64,000 bases of DNA from Dryocola sp051297175 (GTDB taxonomy: Bacteria > Pseudomonadota > Gammaproteobacteria > Enterobacterales > Enterobacteriaceae). Below the pieces are notes generated by a model that saw only the letters and a list, made by a program, of their open reading frames with translations, made no database searches and was not told the origin of the DNA. The DNA lies in the NCBI RefSeq assembly GCF_051297175.1, contig NZ_JBINNY010000001.1:3658001-3722000 (forward strand), given 5' to 3'. Both the position numbers and the translations under genes were made by a program. Below are positions 51,281 through 60,500 of the stretch, piece by piece; within the stretch, counting starts at the first letter, position 1, and every line of letters starts with the position of its first letter.

Positions 51281-52522
51281 TTAAACAGCTTCAACCGGCT
51301 CCGGCTGCTGATACCGCCGCAGCTGCACCAGCACCAGCGCCAGCACCACGCCGATAAGCGCCAACACCAGCCCGCCCGAACTTGCCGCCGCAACCGGCGT
51401 CATCGCCACCGTCATGCCGCCCAATATCGCTGCGCCAATGGCGTCGCCCGTGACGTTCTGCGCCGTCCACAGGCCGTTGATTCTGCCCAGCATGCCGTCC
51501 GGGGTTAGCGTCTGAATCAGCGTGTATTGCAGCAGCGAGCTGATGGCGCTGAGGTAGCCAAACAGCGCGAGGCACGCAAGCCCCAGCCCCCAGAACGGCA
51601 TCAGGCTAAACAGCCCGATGCAGATAAACGATACGATGCCGCTCGCCAGCATGATTACGCCGGGACGGGCGTGATGGGCGATGCGGCCGCTGGTCAAGGC
51701 GCCAATCGCCGCGCCCAGCGGCACGGCGGCGTACATCAGGCCGATTTGCGCGGCGCTCATCTGCCAGTGGCCCGCCAGCGCCGGGTACAGCACGCGCACG
51801 GCGGTCGCCATGGTGAGCAGCGCGCCGACCAGCGCGATGCCGCCGATAATCGGGTGGCTCACCAGGAAACGCAGCCCGTTAAGCAGGGAAAGCAGAGGGT
51901 TTTCCCGCGCCTGCGGCGGCGGCGGAAGCTGCGGCAGGCTCAGCAGCGGAATCAGGGTCACGAAGGTGCCGACGGAGGCAAGCCCGTAGTTCCACACCAC
52001 GCCGCCGGAGGCCAGAAGCCCGCCGCCTATCATTGGTGAAATAACCGAGCCAAGGCGCACCGTTAGCATGGTGATGGCACCGGCCTGCATCAGATTTTCA
52101 CGGCCAACCAGCGCGGGCGTGGCGGCCAGCAGCGCGGTGACGCCAATCGCGCCGAAGAAGCCGTCCCACACGCCGAGCAGATAAATGGCGGCGAGCGAAG
52201 GTTCGGGCAGCGCGGCGTTGATGGTCAGGCCGATAAAGCCGATTCCGCAGGTCGAGCGCGCCAGCAGAATCAGGCGGCGGCGCTCGTGCCTGTCGGCCAG
52301 CACCCCGCCCATCATCAGCCCGATAAACATGGAGGCACCGGTCAGCGTCACCGCAAGCCCAACCTGGAGCGAAGAGCCGGTCAGCGCCTGGATTTGCACC
52401 GGCACGGCAACGCCCAGCAGGCCGAGCGAGACAATCGAGATAAAACGGGCGAGAAACACGGCGCGAAAGGCGGGATGCGTCTTGAGCAGGCTGAGATTTA
52501 ACAACAGAGAATTGCGGTTCAT
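51281..52522 (-). CDS. entS: enterobactin exporter EntS (MFS)
   Basis: The 413-residue protein has 12 predicted helices and matches E. coli EntS (416). MFS motif A-like GGVLADRHERRRLILLARS and the second-half NGLWTAQNVTGDAIGAAILGG are seen. It moves enterobactin from cytoplasm to periplasm, and TolC completes export. Divergent from fepD, sharing the Fur box at 52593. Confidence 0.95.
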   Translation of the reverse strand: MNRNSLLLNLSLLKTHPAFRAVFLARFISIVSLGLLGVAVPVQIQALTGSSLQVGLAVTLTGASMFIGLMMGGVLADRHERRRLILLARSTCGIGFIGLTINAALPEPSLAAIYLLGVWDGFFGAIGVTALLAATPALVGRENLMQAGAITMLTVRLGSVISPMIGGGLLASGGVVWNYGLASVGTFVTLIPLLSLPQLPPPPQARENPLLSLLNGLRFLVSHPIIGGIALVGALLTMATAVRVLYPALAGHWQMSAAQIGLMYAAVPLGAAIGALTSGRIAHHARPGVIMLASGIVSFICIGLFSLMPFWGLGLACLALFGYLSAISSLLQYTLIQTLTPDGMLGRINGLWTAQNVTGDAIGAAILGGMTVAMTPVAAASSGGLVLALIGVVLALVLVQLRRYQQPEPVEAV

Positions 52523-52592
52523 TACATGACCTTAAAGCGAATTTTTCTTTTCGGGTGCGAGGCGGCTCATGCTAACATAAACAAATAAGAGT

Positions 52593-52611
52593 GATAATGA
52601 TAATAACTATC
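52593..52611. promoter_or_regulatory. Fur box in the divergent entS-fepD region
   Basis: GATAATGATAATAACTATC matches the 19-bp Fur consensus at all but three positions. It is about 70 bp upstream of entS and 180 bp upstream of fepD and should control both. Confidence 0.9.
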
Positions 52612-52647
52612 ATTCGGTTTATGTGGAATGATTCCACACGTTGGCGA

Positions 52648-52764
52648 TGTCGGGTGGCGCTACGCTTACCCGACCTACGGATTCGGTATTGTTGAGTGGC
52701 CGGACGCCGTGGTTGTCCGCCCCAGCGAATCGAAGTTGTAGGGTGGATAAACGAAGTGCCATCC
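52648..52764. repeat. REP units in the fepD leader
   Basis: GTCGGGTGGCGCTACGCTTA+CCCGACCTACGG starts near 52648. An inverted unit GTAGGGTGGATAAACGAAGT+GCCATCCACC ends near 52766. They lie between the Fur box and the fepD ribosome site. Confidence 0.8.
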
Positions 52765-52793
52765 ACCGCGTTGACCGTTATCAGGAAGAAGTC

Positions 52794-53801
52794 ATGTCGT
52801 GTTCCCGGTTATCAGCACGCCCCTTTGTTTTGCTGATCCTGTTAGTTTTGCTGTGTTTAATGGCTACTCTCAGCCTGTTGTTGGGCGCAAAGTCCTTACC
52901 CGTCAGCGTGGTGATGGATGCCTTTGGCGGACAGTGCCAGAGCGCGGACTGCATCATCGTGCTCGACGCGCGCGTTCCCCGCACCCTGGCCGGTATTCTT
53001 GCCGGCGGCGCGCTTGGCCTTGCCGGCGCGCTGATGCAAACCCTCACCCGTAACCCCCTTGCCGACCCCGGCCTGCTTGGCGTCAACGCCGGAGCGAGCT
53101 TCGCTATCGTGCTGGGCGCGGCGCTGTGGGGGCTGACGTCACCTTTTTCGATGCTCGGCATGGCGTTTGCCGGTTCGCTTATCGCGGCGCTGGTCGTGGC
53201 CTTTACCGGTAGCCAGGGCGGCGGGCAGCTTAGCCCGGTCAGGCTGACGCTTGCGGGCGTCGCGCTTGCCGCCGTGCTTGAAGGGCTTAGCAGCGGCATC
53301 GCCCTGCTCAACCCGGTCGTTTACGATCAGCTGCGCTACTGGCAGGCCGGAACGCTCGATATCCGCACCCTGTCCACCCTGAAGATCGTCCTCGCCCCCG
53401 TGCTGATAGGCTGCGCGATTGCGCTCGCGCTAAGCCGCTCGCTGAACAGCCTGAGCATGGGCAACGACACCGCCACCGCGCTCGGCAGCAGGGTCGCGCG
53501 CACCCAGCTCTTCGGCCTGATAGCCATTACCCTGCTGTGCGGGAGCGCCACGGCGGCGGTTGGCCCGATTGCGTTTATCGGCCTGATGATGCCGCACCTG
53601 GCGCGCTGGCTGGTGGGTGCCGACCACCGCTGGTCGCTGCCGGTGACGCTTCTCGCCACGCCTTCGCTGCTGCTGCTGGCCGATATCGTTGGCCGCCTGC
53701 TGGTGCCGGGCGAACTGCGCGTGTCGGTGGTCAGCGCGTTTATCGGCGCGCCGATGCTGATTTATCTGGTGCGCCGCAGCCGCAAGGGGGCAGGACTATG
53801 A
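52794..53801 (+). CDS. fepD: ferri-enterobactin ABC permease FepD
   Basis: The start is the ATG at 52794 (CAGGAAGAAGTC upstream); upstream in-frame codons lie in REP sequence. The 335 residues match E. coli FepD (334). Nine to ten helices are seen, with BtuC/FecCD signatures MQTLTRNPLADPGLLGVNAG and VGPIAFIGLMMPHLARWL. It pairs with FepG to form the channel. Its stop overlaps the fepG start. Confidence 0.95.
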   Translation: MSCSRLSARPFVLLILLVLLCLMATLSLLLGAKSLPVSVVMDAFGGQCQSADCIIVLDARVPRTLAGILAGGALGLAGALMQTLTRNPLADPGLLGVNAGASFAIVLGAALWGLTSPFSMLGMAFAGSLIAALVVAFTGSQGGGQLSPVRLTLAGVALAAVLEGLSSGIALLNPVVYDQLRYWQAGTLDIRTLSTLKIVLAPVLIGCAIALALSRSLNSLSMGNDTATALGSRVARTQLFGLIAITLLCGSATAAVGPIAFIGLMMPHLARWLVGADHRWSLPVTLLATPSLLLLADIVGRLLVPGELRVSVVSAFIGAPMLIYLVRRSRKGAGL

Positions 53802-54790
53802 ATCGCCTTTCCCCTCGCCTGATTACCATGTGCCTGCTGATGATGGCGATAAGCGCGGCGCTGGGCGTCTGGAGCCTCGGCAGCGGCGTGCTGCCGCTCT
53901 CCGCAGGCCAGGTCATCGAAGCGCTGTTCGGCTACGCGCCGCGCAACGTGTCCCTGGTGGTCGTCGAATGGCGTCTGCCGCGCGTGCTGATGGCGCTGCT
54001 GATCGGTGCAGCACTCGGCGTGAGCGGCGCGATCTTCCAGTCGCTGATGCGTAACCCGCTCGGCAGCCCGGACGTGATGGGCTTCAACACCGGCGCGTGG
54101 AGCGGCGTGCTGATCGCCATGGTGCTCTTCGGCCAGCAGCAAAGCGCCATCGCCGCGGCGGCCATGGCGGGCGGCATCGTCACGTCGCTGGTAGTCTGGC
54201 TGCTCGCCTGGCGCAACGGCATCGAAACCTTCCGCCTGATTATCATCGGCATCGGCGTGCGCGCCATGCTGGTAGCGTTTAACACCTGGCTTTTGCTTTA
54301 CGCCTCGCTTGAGACCGCGCTCTCCGCCGGGGTGTGGAACGCCGGTTCGCTTAACGGCCTGACGTGGGCGAAAATGCTGCCCGCCGTGCCGCTGATGCTG
54401 CTGGCGCTGGCGGGCGCTGGCCTGCTGGTACGCCGTATGCGGCTGCTGGAGATGGGCGATGACAGCGCGTGCGCGCTGGGCGTTCCCGTCGAGCGTTCGC
54501 GCCTGATGCTGATGCTGGTGGGCGTTGTCCTTACCGCCACCGCAACCGCGCTGGCCGGGCCAATTTCGTTTGTCGCCCTCGTTGCCCCGCACATCGCCCG
54601 CCGCATCACCGGCACCACGCGCTGGGGACTTGTGCAGTCGGCCCTGTGCGGCGCGACGCTGCTGCTCGCCGCCGACCTGTGCGCCCAGCATCTGTTTATG
54701 CCTTACCAGCTGCCGGTTGGCGTCGTCACCGTGAGCCTCGGCGGCATCTACCTTATTGCGTTGTTGATCCAGGAGTCCCGTAAGAAATGA
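53798..54790 (+). CDS. fepG: ferri-enterobactin ABC permease FepG
   Basis: The 330-residue protein starts at the ATG at 53798, overlapping fepD by 4 nt; the frame upstream is a shadow within fepD. FecCD permease signatures FQSLMRNPLGSPDVMGFNTG and AGPISFVALVAPHIARRI are present. Length equals E. coli FepG. It overlaps fepC (ATGA). Confidence 0.95.
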   Translation: MNRLSPRLITMCLLMMAISAALGVWSLGSGVLPLSAGQVIEALFGYAPRNVSLVVVEWRLPRVLMALLIGAALGVSGAIFQSLMRNPLGSPDVMGFNTGAWSGVLIAMVLFGQQQSAIAAAAMAGGIVTSLVVWLLAWRNGIETFRLIIIGIGVRAMLVAFNTWLLLYASLETALSAGVWNAGSLNGLTWAKMLPAVPLMLLALAGAGLLVRRMRLLEMGDDSACALGVPVERSRLMLMLVGVVLTATATALAGPISFVALVAPHIARRITGTTRWGLVQSALCGATLLLAADLCAQHLFMPYQLPVGVVTVSLGGIYLIALLIQESRKK

Positions 54791-55590
54791 GCCAGCTATC
54801 CACTCCGTCGCGCCTGCACGGCGAAAATCTTACGCTGGGATACGGCAATCACGTGGTCGCCGAAGGCCTGACGGTCGCCATTCCCGACGGGAAATTCACC
54901 GCCATTATCGGCCCCAACGGCTGCGGCAAATCGACCCTGCTGCGCACGCTAAGCCGCCTGATGAAGCCGACGGCGGGCAACGTCTGGCTGGATGGCAACG
55001 AGATCCACACCTTCGCCACTAAGGAAGTCGCCCGCCGCGTGGGCCTGCTGGCGCAGAACGCCAGCGCGCCGGGGGATATCAGCGTGGCGGAACTGGTGGC
55101 GCGCGGGCGCTACCCGCACCAGCCGATGTTTACCCGCTGGCGCGAAGAGGACAGCCGGGCGGTGGCCCGCGCCATGAAGGCAACGAAAATCGAAGATTTG
55201 GCCGACCAGCCGGTGGACACGCTGTCGGGCGGACAGCGCCAGCGGGCGTGGATCGCCATGGTGCTGGCGCAGGAAACCGCCATCATGCTGCTCGACGAGC
55301 CGACCACCTGGCTTGATATCAGCCACCAGATCGACCTGCTGGAGCTGCTGCGCGAGCTGAATCAGGAGCAGGGCTACACGCTTGCCGCGGTGCTGCACGA
55401 CCTCAACCAGGCCTGCCGCTACGCCACGCACCTGATTGCCCTGCGCGACGGCAAAATCGTGGCGGAAGGCGCGCCGGTGGATATCGTCACCCCTGAACTG
55501 ATCGAGGCAATTTACGGCCTGCGCTGCATGATTATTGAAGATCCGGTCGCCCACACGCCGCTGGTGGTACCGCTGGGGAAATCCCGCTAG
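54787..55590 (+). CDS. fepC: ferri-enterobactin ABC ATPase FepC
   Basis: The 267-residue ATPase has Walker A GPNGCGKSTLLRTLSRL (about 43-59), signature LSGGQRQRAWIAMVLAQET, Walker B IMLLDEPTTWLD and the H-loop VLHDLN. It energises ferri-enterobactin import through FepD/FepG. Last gene of fepDGC. The E. coli neighbour fepE is missing downstream. Confidence 0.95.
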   Translation: MSQLSTPSRLHGENLTLGYGNHVVAEGLTVAIPDGKFTAIIGPNGCGKSTLLRTLSRLMKPTAGNVWLDGNEIHTFATKEVARRVGLLAQNASAPGDISVAELVARGRYPHQPMFTRWREEDSRAVARAMKATKIEDLADQPVDTLSGGQRQRAWIAMVLAQETAIMLLDEPTTWLDISHQIDLLELLRELNQEQGYTLAAVLHDLNQACRYATHLIALRDGKIVAEGAPVDIVTPELIEAIYGLRCMIIEDPVAHTPLVVPLGKSR

Positions 55591-55596
55591 CCTCGC

Positions 55597-55965
55597 CTAA
55601 GAACCGTCGCTTTTGCTTTTTTGCCTGCTAAGACGCCGCTGCTCGTTACGACGTTCGCGGCGCACGCGCTCTTCCTCACGCTTTCTTTCTTCCTCTTCTG
55701 CCTGCAGGCGCTGCCGCTCGCGCGGGGGCAGATTTTCCAGCGCCTGTTCATGCGCCGCGTTGTTCCGCTCAATTTCTTCCAGCGCCGCCATCATCTGATC
55801 GATTAAGCCGATAGACTTCGGGACGCGTTTTTCCCAGCGTTCGGGCGTGGTACGGCTCACGCCGGATACGCGGCAAAGATGGGTGATGTTGGTCCCCGCT
55901 TTCTTTGCCCGCTCTCTAATCAGCTCCACGCGACGGTAGAACTCTTCTTCAAATGTGGTTTCCAT
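55597..55965 (-). CDS. small HTH protein with highly charged tail
   Basis: The ATG at 55963-55965 (GCAGGGC upstream) gives 122 residues. The first ~70 resemble an HTH of the phage Cro/transposon-regulator kind (NITHLCRVSGVSRTTPERWE). The last ~50 are Arg/Glu-rich and likely form a charged helix (ERQRLQAEEEERKREEERVR). The role is unknown; a DNA-binding regulator is plausible. It is the first gene of the block that replaces fepE and overlaps no other gene. Confidence 0.7.
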   Translation of the reverse strand: METTFEEEFYRRVELIRERAKKAGTNITHLCRVSGVSRTTPERWEKRVPKSIGLIDQMMAALEEIERNNAAHEQALENLPPRERQRLQAEEEERKREEERVRRERRNEQRRLSRQKSKSDGS

Positions 55966-56518
55966 CGTTTTGCCCTGCGGATTATTTGTCACTAAAGCGT
56001 TTTACCATATTTGCAGCATCCATAAAAACCGTTAACGAATAAGCCCGATTAACGCCGTTTAGTAAAACCAAAAAGCCATTTCAATGCGGTTTAGCGTTGT
56101 GAACAACAGGCAAATATTAAGCATTATTTAAGTTTCATTCAAAGGAACTTATTCGGGATGACGCATATTAAATGCAGCAAAAAAGATAAACAGTGAAGAT
56201 TTGTTTACAATGGGTATTATCTAAAATCCAATATTGATATACGTCAATAAACGATAAAAATACTGAATATTTTAACGCCACCCCTCCCGTTTATCGAACT
56301 TATTCAAATGTTAAATCCCTTTAACAACGCTGCATTGCGGCGTTTCTTGTTTATTAGTGCGACATTTGTATGATCTTATTTATTTGCTCACTCAATAACT
56401 TATTTCGAATCGCAAAGAAATGTAAAAAAAGATCTTGCTCACATTATTCCGTTACGAGTAATATCCGACCGTTCCCGGCAAGGAACAACTGAGAATGATT
56501 TGAAATAAGGTTTCCATT
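55966..56518. other. AT-rich gene-free region upstream of the RHH/autotransporter block
   Basis: About 550 bases have no credible reading frame. The sequence is far more AT-rich than fepC or entF and has several A/T tracts. AAGGTTTCC just before 56519 is a weak ribosome site. It probably holds promoters for the divergent HTH and RHH genes and may be H-NS bound. Confidence 0.5.
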
Positions 56519-56710
56519 ATGTCAGCTAACGAAAAGCTGGCGGCGAAGACGGTAGGCAAAGCCATTACATGGGTGGTGTTTACCGGCAAACTCCCGGCTG
56601 AAATAAAGACTCAGCTCAAGGTAGCGGCGGCAAAAACAGGGATTAAACAGCAGGAGATTGTGGCTGAAGCCGTTGAGCAGTGGATTAAAGCGAAGGGACT
56701 TGAATTTTAG
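56519..56710 (+). CDS. small ribbon-helix-helix-like protein
   Basis: The 63-residue protein has a central VVFTGKLPAEIKTQLKVAAA segment followed by a helix KTGIKQQEIVAEAVEQWIKAKG. This strand-helix-helix layout is typical of Arc/CopG repressors. It lies 112 bp upstream of the trimeric autotransporter and may regulate it. A hairpin between the two suggests separate or attenuated transcription. Confidence 0.7.
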   Translation: MSANEKLAAKTVGKAITWVVFTGKLPAEIKTQLKVAAAKTGIKQQEIVAEAVEQWIKAKGLEF

Positions 56711-56711
56711 G

Positions 56712-56743
56712 TGTGCGCCCTTACCGGCAAGTAAGAGCGCACA
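56712..56743 (+). terminator. hairpin between RHH gene and autotransporter
   Basis: TGTGCGCCCTTAC (56712-56724) pairs with GTAAGAGCGCACA (56731-56743), a 13-bp stem with one mismatch and a 6-nt loop. No T run follows, so it may be a processing or regulatory hairpin rather than a true terminator. Confidence 0.55.
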
Positions 56744-56822
56744 TGAAGACCGAGTAACGTGGCGACCTCCCGCAAAAGAGTGCCACTGGCAACTGACAAC
56801 CGATCAACGGGTATTATTTTAA

Positions 56823-58595
56823 ATGAAAAAATCTACAATTGCTTTGACTATCTTGGCTTCTTTGGGCACGACCACCACCGTAAAAGCAGATCTTTCCGGT
56901 ATTGACTTAGCAGCAGCAAACGCATACTTCACTCAGTATCCTGATCTCCCTAAAGACAAGGTCGCTCAAATTCTTGCTGCTAAAGATTTGGATCAAGCAA
57001 ATTATGAGTTGTCCGATTATAGCTATTACACTGGTTACGAAAATGGCAATAAAACTATTCGCCCAGGGAAAATCGCCCCAGTCTCCACCCCATTAGTAAC
57101 CACATCCATGATCACCCCTCAACAGGAAGCGATGCGACACGCTGAACGATTTGCACTACGTGAAGTTCACGATGTTGATACCGTAACCTATTCTCAAGAT
57201 CTGCCCCATAACCCGCAGAATGCTGGCGTTGATACCCAAGATGTTGCTCAAGCAAATCCAAATCCATCGCAGGATTCCGCAGCTCCTACAACACCAGCTG
57301 ACACGGCAATCGCAGCTCTAGAAGCAAACTACAAAGCTGCAAAATCTGAGCTGGCTCACCAGTTGACTAATAACCCTAACTCACCAACTAATCAATTACT
57401 TGCAGACAAAGTTACAACCCTTGGCCAACAACTAGCCGCAGCTAAAAACGGTGGCATAGTAAATATGTCTACCCTAAATTCATCAACGCCCGCAGCGGTT
57501 GTAGAACGTGAAAAACCCGTAATCACTCAGTCCGATATCAGCAAGGCAAACGAGCCACTAAATAACGATATTGACAAAGCTCAAACTACCGCCGATCAGG
57601 CTCGTTCTTTGGCGATTACGGCTGGAGCCGCTGGTGCTAAAAACACCCAAGAAATCAACACCAATAAAGAGGTAATTGCCGCTAACAAAGCAGATCAAAA
57701 TGTTATTGATGTAGCACAGGATAATGCTACTTCGGCTGTAGAAAACCGTGTAACTACAAATGAATCCAATCTCCATGACGTAACAGTCCATGCTGCCGAG
57801 ATCAAGAACGATTTGGCTGAAACTAACCAACACGTAGGACAAGTTGCCAATAAGGTTGATCAGAACGAAACAGCGGTTACTACCCTAACCACTATGTCCG
57901 TCGCTACCGCCCAGAGCGTTGCGGATAACGAAGCCAACATTGCGACCAACAAAATCGCAATAGCGCAAAACACCGCCGGTATTCAGGGCGCGAAAAACGA
58001 CGCGGCTGACGCTGCCCAAAGCGCGGCAACGGCTCAGAATTCAGCAACGAACGCCCAGACCAGCGCGGATGCCGCCGAAAAAGATGCCAACGGCGCTAAA
58101 ACCGCAGCAAACCAGGCAATCACGGTAGCCAACGGCTTCAGCACTCGTATCGATCGGGCACAAACCACTGGCGAATACGCTAAATCCCGCGCCGATACCG
58201 CGTTTGCTACCGCTGCCGCGAACAAACAGGCGCTCGCTTCCACCAACAGGCGCGTGGCCGATAACTCAGCCGAACTCGCCAACCACGAAACCCGCATCGG
58301 CGCGCTGGAAAGCCAGACCACCAGCAGCTTTGCCAAGCTGAAAAACCAGGTTGACGATAACCGCAAGCGTTCTTCTGCCGGTATCGCAGGCGTAGCGGCA
58401 ATGGCAAACATCCCGCAGGTCACCAACACGCAGAACTTCTCCGTGGGTGCGGGCGTGGGTACCGCCGATAGCGAATCTGCTCTGGCGGTTGGCTTCTCAG
58501 CCCGGGCGACCGAAAACACCGTTGTTAAGGCTTCGGTCTCTAACGATACCCAGCACAACTTCGTTGCAGGCGCTGGCGTCTCCTACGGCTGGTAA
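56823..58595 (+). CDS. trimeric autotransporter adhesin with YadA anchor
   Basis: The 590-residue protein has a signal peptide (MKKSTIALTILASLGTTTTVKA). A globular/low-complexity N-terminal region follows (about 23-170), then a long Ala/Asn/Thr heptad-rich stalk (about 170-510, coiled coil) and a YadA-type membrane anchor (about 505-590, ending GAGVSYGW). Trimers insert by the anchor and display the stalk outside. The first ~1.07 kb is AT-rich with relaxed codons, whereas from about 57890 the sequence becomes GC-rich like the host. This suggests a mosaic gene built by recombination. Confidence 0.9.
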   Translation: MKKSTIALTILASLGTTTTVKADLSGIDLAAANAYFTQYPDLPKDKVAQILAAKDLDQANYELSDYSYYTGYENGNKTIRPGKIAPVSTPLVTTSMITPQQEAMRHAERFALREVHDVDTVTYSQDLPHNPQNAGVDTQDVAQANPNPSQDSAAPTTPADTAIAALEANYKAAKSELAHQLTNNPNSPTNQLLADKVTTLGQQLAAAKNGGIVNMSTLNSSTPAAVVEREKPVITQSDISKANEPLNNDIDKAQTTADQARSLAITAGAAGAKNTQEINTNKEVIAANKADQNVIDVAQDNATSAVENRVTTNESNLHDVTVHAAEIKNDLAETNQHVGQVANKVDQNETAVTTLTTMSVATAQSVADNEANIATNKIAIAQNTAGIQGAKNDAADAAQSAATAQNSATNAQTSADAAEKDANGAKTAANQAITVANGFSTRIDRAQTTGEYAKSRADTAFATAAANKQALASTNRRVADNSAELANHETRIGALESQTTSSFAKLKNQVDDNRKRSSAGIAGVAAMANIPQVTNTQNFSVGAGVGTADSESALAVGFSARATENTVVKASVSNDTQHNFVAGAGVSYGW

Positions 58596-58602
58596 CTTTT
58601 GC

Positions 58603-58620
58603 GGAGCGCCTCGGCGCTCC
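58603..58620 (+). other. inverted repeat just after the autotransporter stop
   Basis: GGAGCGCC-TC-GGCGCTCC forms a tight 8-bp hairpin, 7 nt after the stop. It has no T run but may stabilise the 3' end ahead of the true terminator at 58662. Confidence 0.5.
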
Positions 58621-58661
58621 CTAAGCCTCGATAAAAAAAAAGATATAAACTCGACCATTCC

Positions 58662-58685
58662 AGCCCCTCCCGTGGGGCTTTTTTT
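58662..58685 (+). terminator. intrinsic terminator of the autotransporter gene
   Basis: The stem AGCCCC / GGGGCT has a 6-nt loop followed by seven T's. Classic Rho-independent structure. Confidence 0.88.
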
Positions 58686-58766
58686 GGAGGTTTAAGCGCA
58701 CAAATCGTTAACAGGGAAGCCATTGCCCTATGTCGGGCAGCACGATAAATTTGTTGGAATTTTTTG

Positions 58767-59837
58767 ATGAAAAGCAAAGTGGCATTGTTTGTTATCGGCG
58801 CTATCGCGTTTTCCTCTGCGGTAAACGCTGCCGAAATTTATAACAAGAACGGCAACAAGCTGGATTTCTATGGCAAGGTCAAGGGTGAACACGACTTCAC
58901 GGAGCATACCAATAACGACGCAACCTACGCGCGTATCGGCATCCGTGGTGAAACGCAGATTAATGACCAGCTGATCGGCTTCGGCCAGTGGGAATACAAC
59001 GTTCCGGCAAACCAGCCTGAAGGTGCCCAGGACGCGGCGCAGACTCGTCTGGCGTTCGCCGGTATCAGCGCGGGCGACTTCGGCTCCTTCGACTACGGCC
59101 GCAACTGGGGCGTGGTATATGACATCGGTTCCTATGCCGATAACATGACCGAATTCGGCGGCGATTCTTACCAGTACACCGACAACTTTATGAACGGTCG
59201 CTCTACCGGCCTTGCCACCTACCGCAACAAAAACTTCTTCGGCCTGGTTGACGGCCTGGCGTTCGCCGCACAGTACCAGGGGAAAAACGAAGACGGCCGC
59301 AACCCGGCAAAAGCGAACGGCGACGGCTACGGCTTCAGCCTGCAGTACGATATCGCCGACACCGGCCTGACCCTGGGCGGTGCGTACTCTCACAGCAACA
59401 CCACCTTCTCCCAGCGCAACGGCTCCGACACCTTCATCGGCAGCGACGCTAAAAACGCGGAAGCGTGGACCGTCGGCGCGAAATACGCCGCCAACGCGTT
59501 CTACCTGGCGACCACCTACGCCGAAACCCACAACATGACGCCGGTCACCAGCAATGACGTCACCGCGTTCGCGCCAAAGACCAAAAACTTTGAAGCGATG
59601 GCGAACTACACCTTCGATTTTGGCCTGCAGCCGTCCCTCGGCTACGTGCAGTCTAAGGCGGAAGGTTACGGTGAGTCTGAAGACGTCGTGAAATACGCGC
59701 AGATAGGCCTGGCCTACTTCCTGAACAAGAACTTCGTGGTGGACGCAGCGTACAAAGTGAACCTGCTGAAATCCGATAACGCGCTGGGCCTCGCGTCCGA
59801 CGACCAGACCGTGCTGGGCGCGACCTATCAGTTCTAA
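58767..59837 (+). CDS. OmpC/OmpF/PhoE-family general porin
   Basis: The ATG at 58767 is used (the preceding TTG is ignored), giving 356 residues with signal peptide MKSKVALFVIGAIAFSSAVNA. The mature 16-strand barrel starts AEIYNKNGNKLDFYGKVKGE and ends in Phe (GATYQF), the Omp85 recognition residue. The L3 loop FGGDSYQYTDNFMNGRSTGL carries the acidic constriction. It forms trimeric outer-membrane pores for small solutes. It is not at an ompC/F/N/phoE site I can recognise, so it is an extra porin within the accessory block. Confidence 0.92.
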   Translation: MKSKVALFVIGAIAFSSAVNAAEIYNKNGNKLDFYGKVKGEHDFTEHTNNDATYARIGIRGETQINDQLIGFGQWEYNVPANQPEGAQDAAQTRLAFAGISAGDFGSFDYGRNWGVVYDIGSYADNMTEFGGDSYQYTDNFMNGRSTGLATYRNKNFFGLVDGLAFAAQYQGKNEDGRNPAKANGDGYGFSLQYDIADTGLTLGGAYSHSNTTFSQRNGSDTFIGSDAKNAEAWTVGAKYAANAFYLATTYAETHNMTPVTSNDVTAFAPKTKNFEAMANYTFDFGLQPSLGYVQSKAEGYGESEDVVKYAQIGLAYFLNKNFVVDAAYKVNLLKSDNALGLASDDQTVLGATYQF

Positions 59838-59907
59838 ACCTGCTGTATCTGTTATTACCTTCTCAACTGGCGATGAAGGCTAGTCGCCGCTGAATTGTCC
59901 ACCGTTC

Positions 59908-59941
59908 GCCCCGGCGCAGGCTTTTTTGCCGGGGCTTTTTT
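59908..59941 (+). terminator. intrinsic terminator of the porin gene
   Basis: The stem GCCCCGGC / GCCGGGGC has a 12-nt loop followed by TTTTTTT. It is 70 bp after the porin stop. Confidence 0.9.
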
Positions 59942-59952
59942 TAGCGAGCCGC

Positions 59953-60318
59953 TCAGTAAAAAACGAGAAGATCTTCGATATACAGCTCGGTTTTCACCGA
60001 CATATCGATTCGCCAGGCCAGGACGTCGCTATCGCCGGTTTCCTGCTGAAAATGTTCGAAGGTTGCATAAAAAGGGACGACCTGCCGGCCTTTGCCGAGC
60101 TGACGGTGTTCCTGGGCCTGTTTACGCATATCGCTTAGCAGAATTGCCCGACGATCTAATAAGGCGTGCATATTTTTTATAACGCTTTCAGGAAGCGAGC
60201 TGCGCCCTGATTCGTAGTAGCGCCACGTGCGGGGTTCGACATGGCCGAGATATTTGGCCGCCTCGTTTACGTCCAGGAACATGAGTTTCCTGCAGGCCAT
60301 AAGGGCAAGATTATTCAT
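59953..60318 (-). CDS. YdiL-like HTH regulator
   Basis: The 121-residue protein has an N-terminal HTH (MACRKLMFLDVNEAAKYLGH, then WRYYESGRSSLP) and a C-terminal helical part ending FEHFQQETGDSDVLAWRIDM. This matches the layout of E. coli YdiL, a dimeric HTH family. AGGATATT precedes the start. It is convergent with the porin and may regulate the genes around it. Confidence 0.75.
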   Translation of the reverse strand: MNNLALMACRKLMFLDVNEAAKYLGHVEPRTWRYYESGRSSLPESVIKNMHALLDRRAILLSDMRKQAQEHRQLGKGRQVVPFYATFEHFQQETGDSDVLAWRIDMSVKTELYIEDLLVFY

Positions 60319-60500
60319 AATATCCTGATGATTTTAAAATATTTTCTAAGACATAAAACAGCAGGCCGCGCGCGGGCCGTTGCTGCAAGTACGAAATTGT
60401 ATCATCAAAAATACCCACAACAATCGCATTACTAGTAATAAAACTTCGCCATTAATCTATGGTTTAAACAGGGAGTTATCAGAAATGGTTGCACAATACT

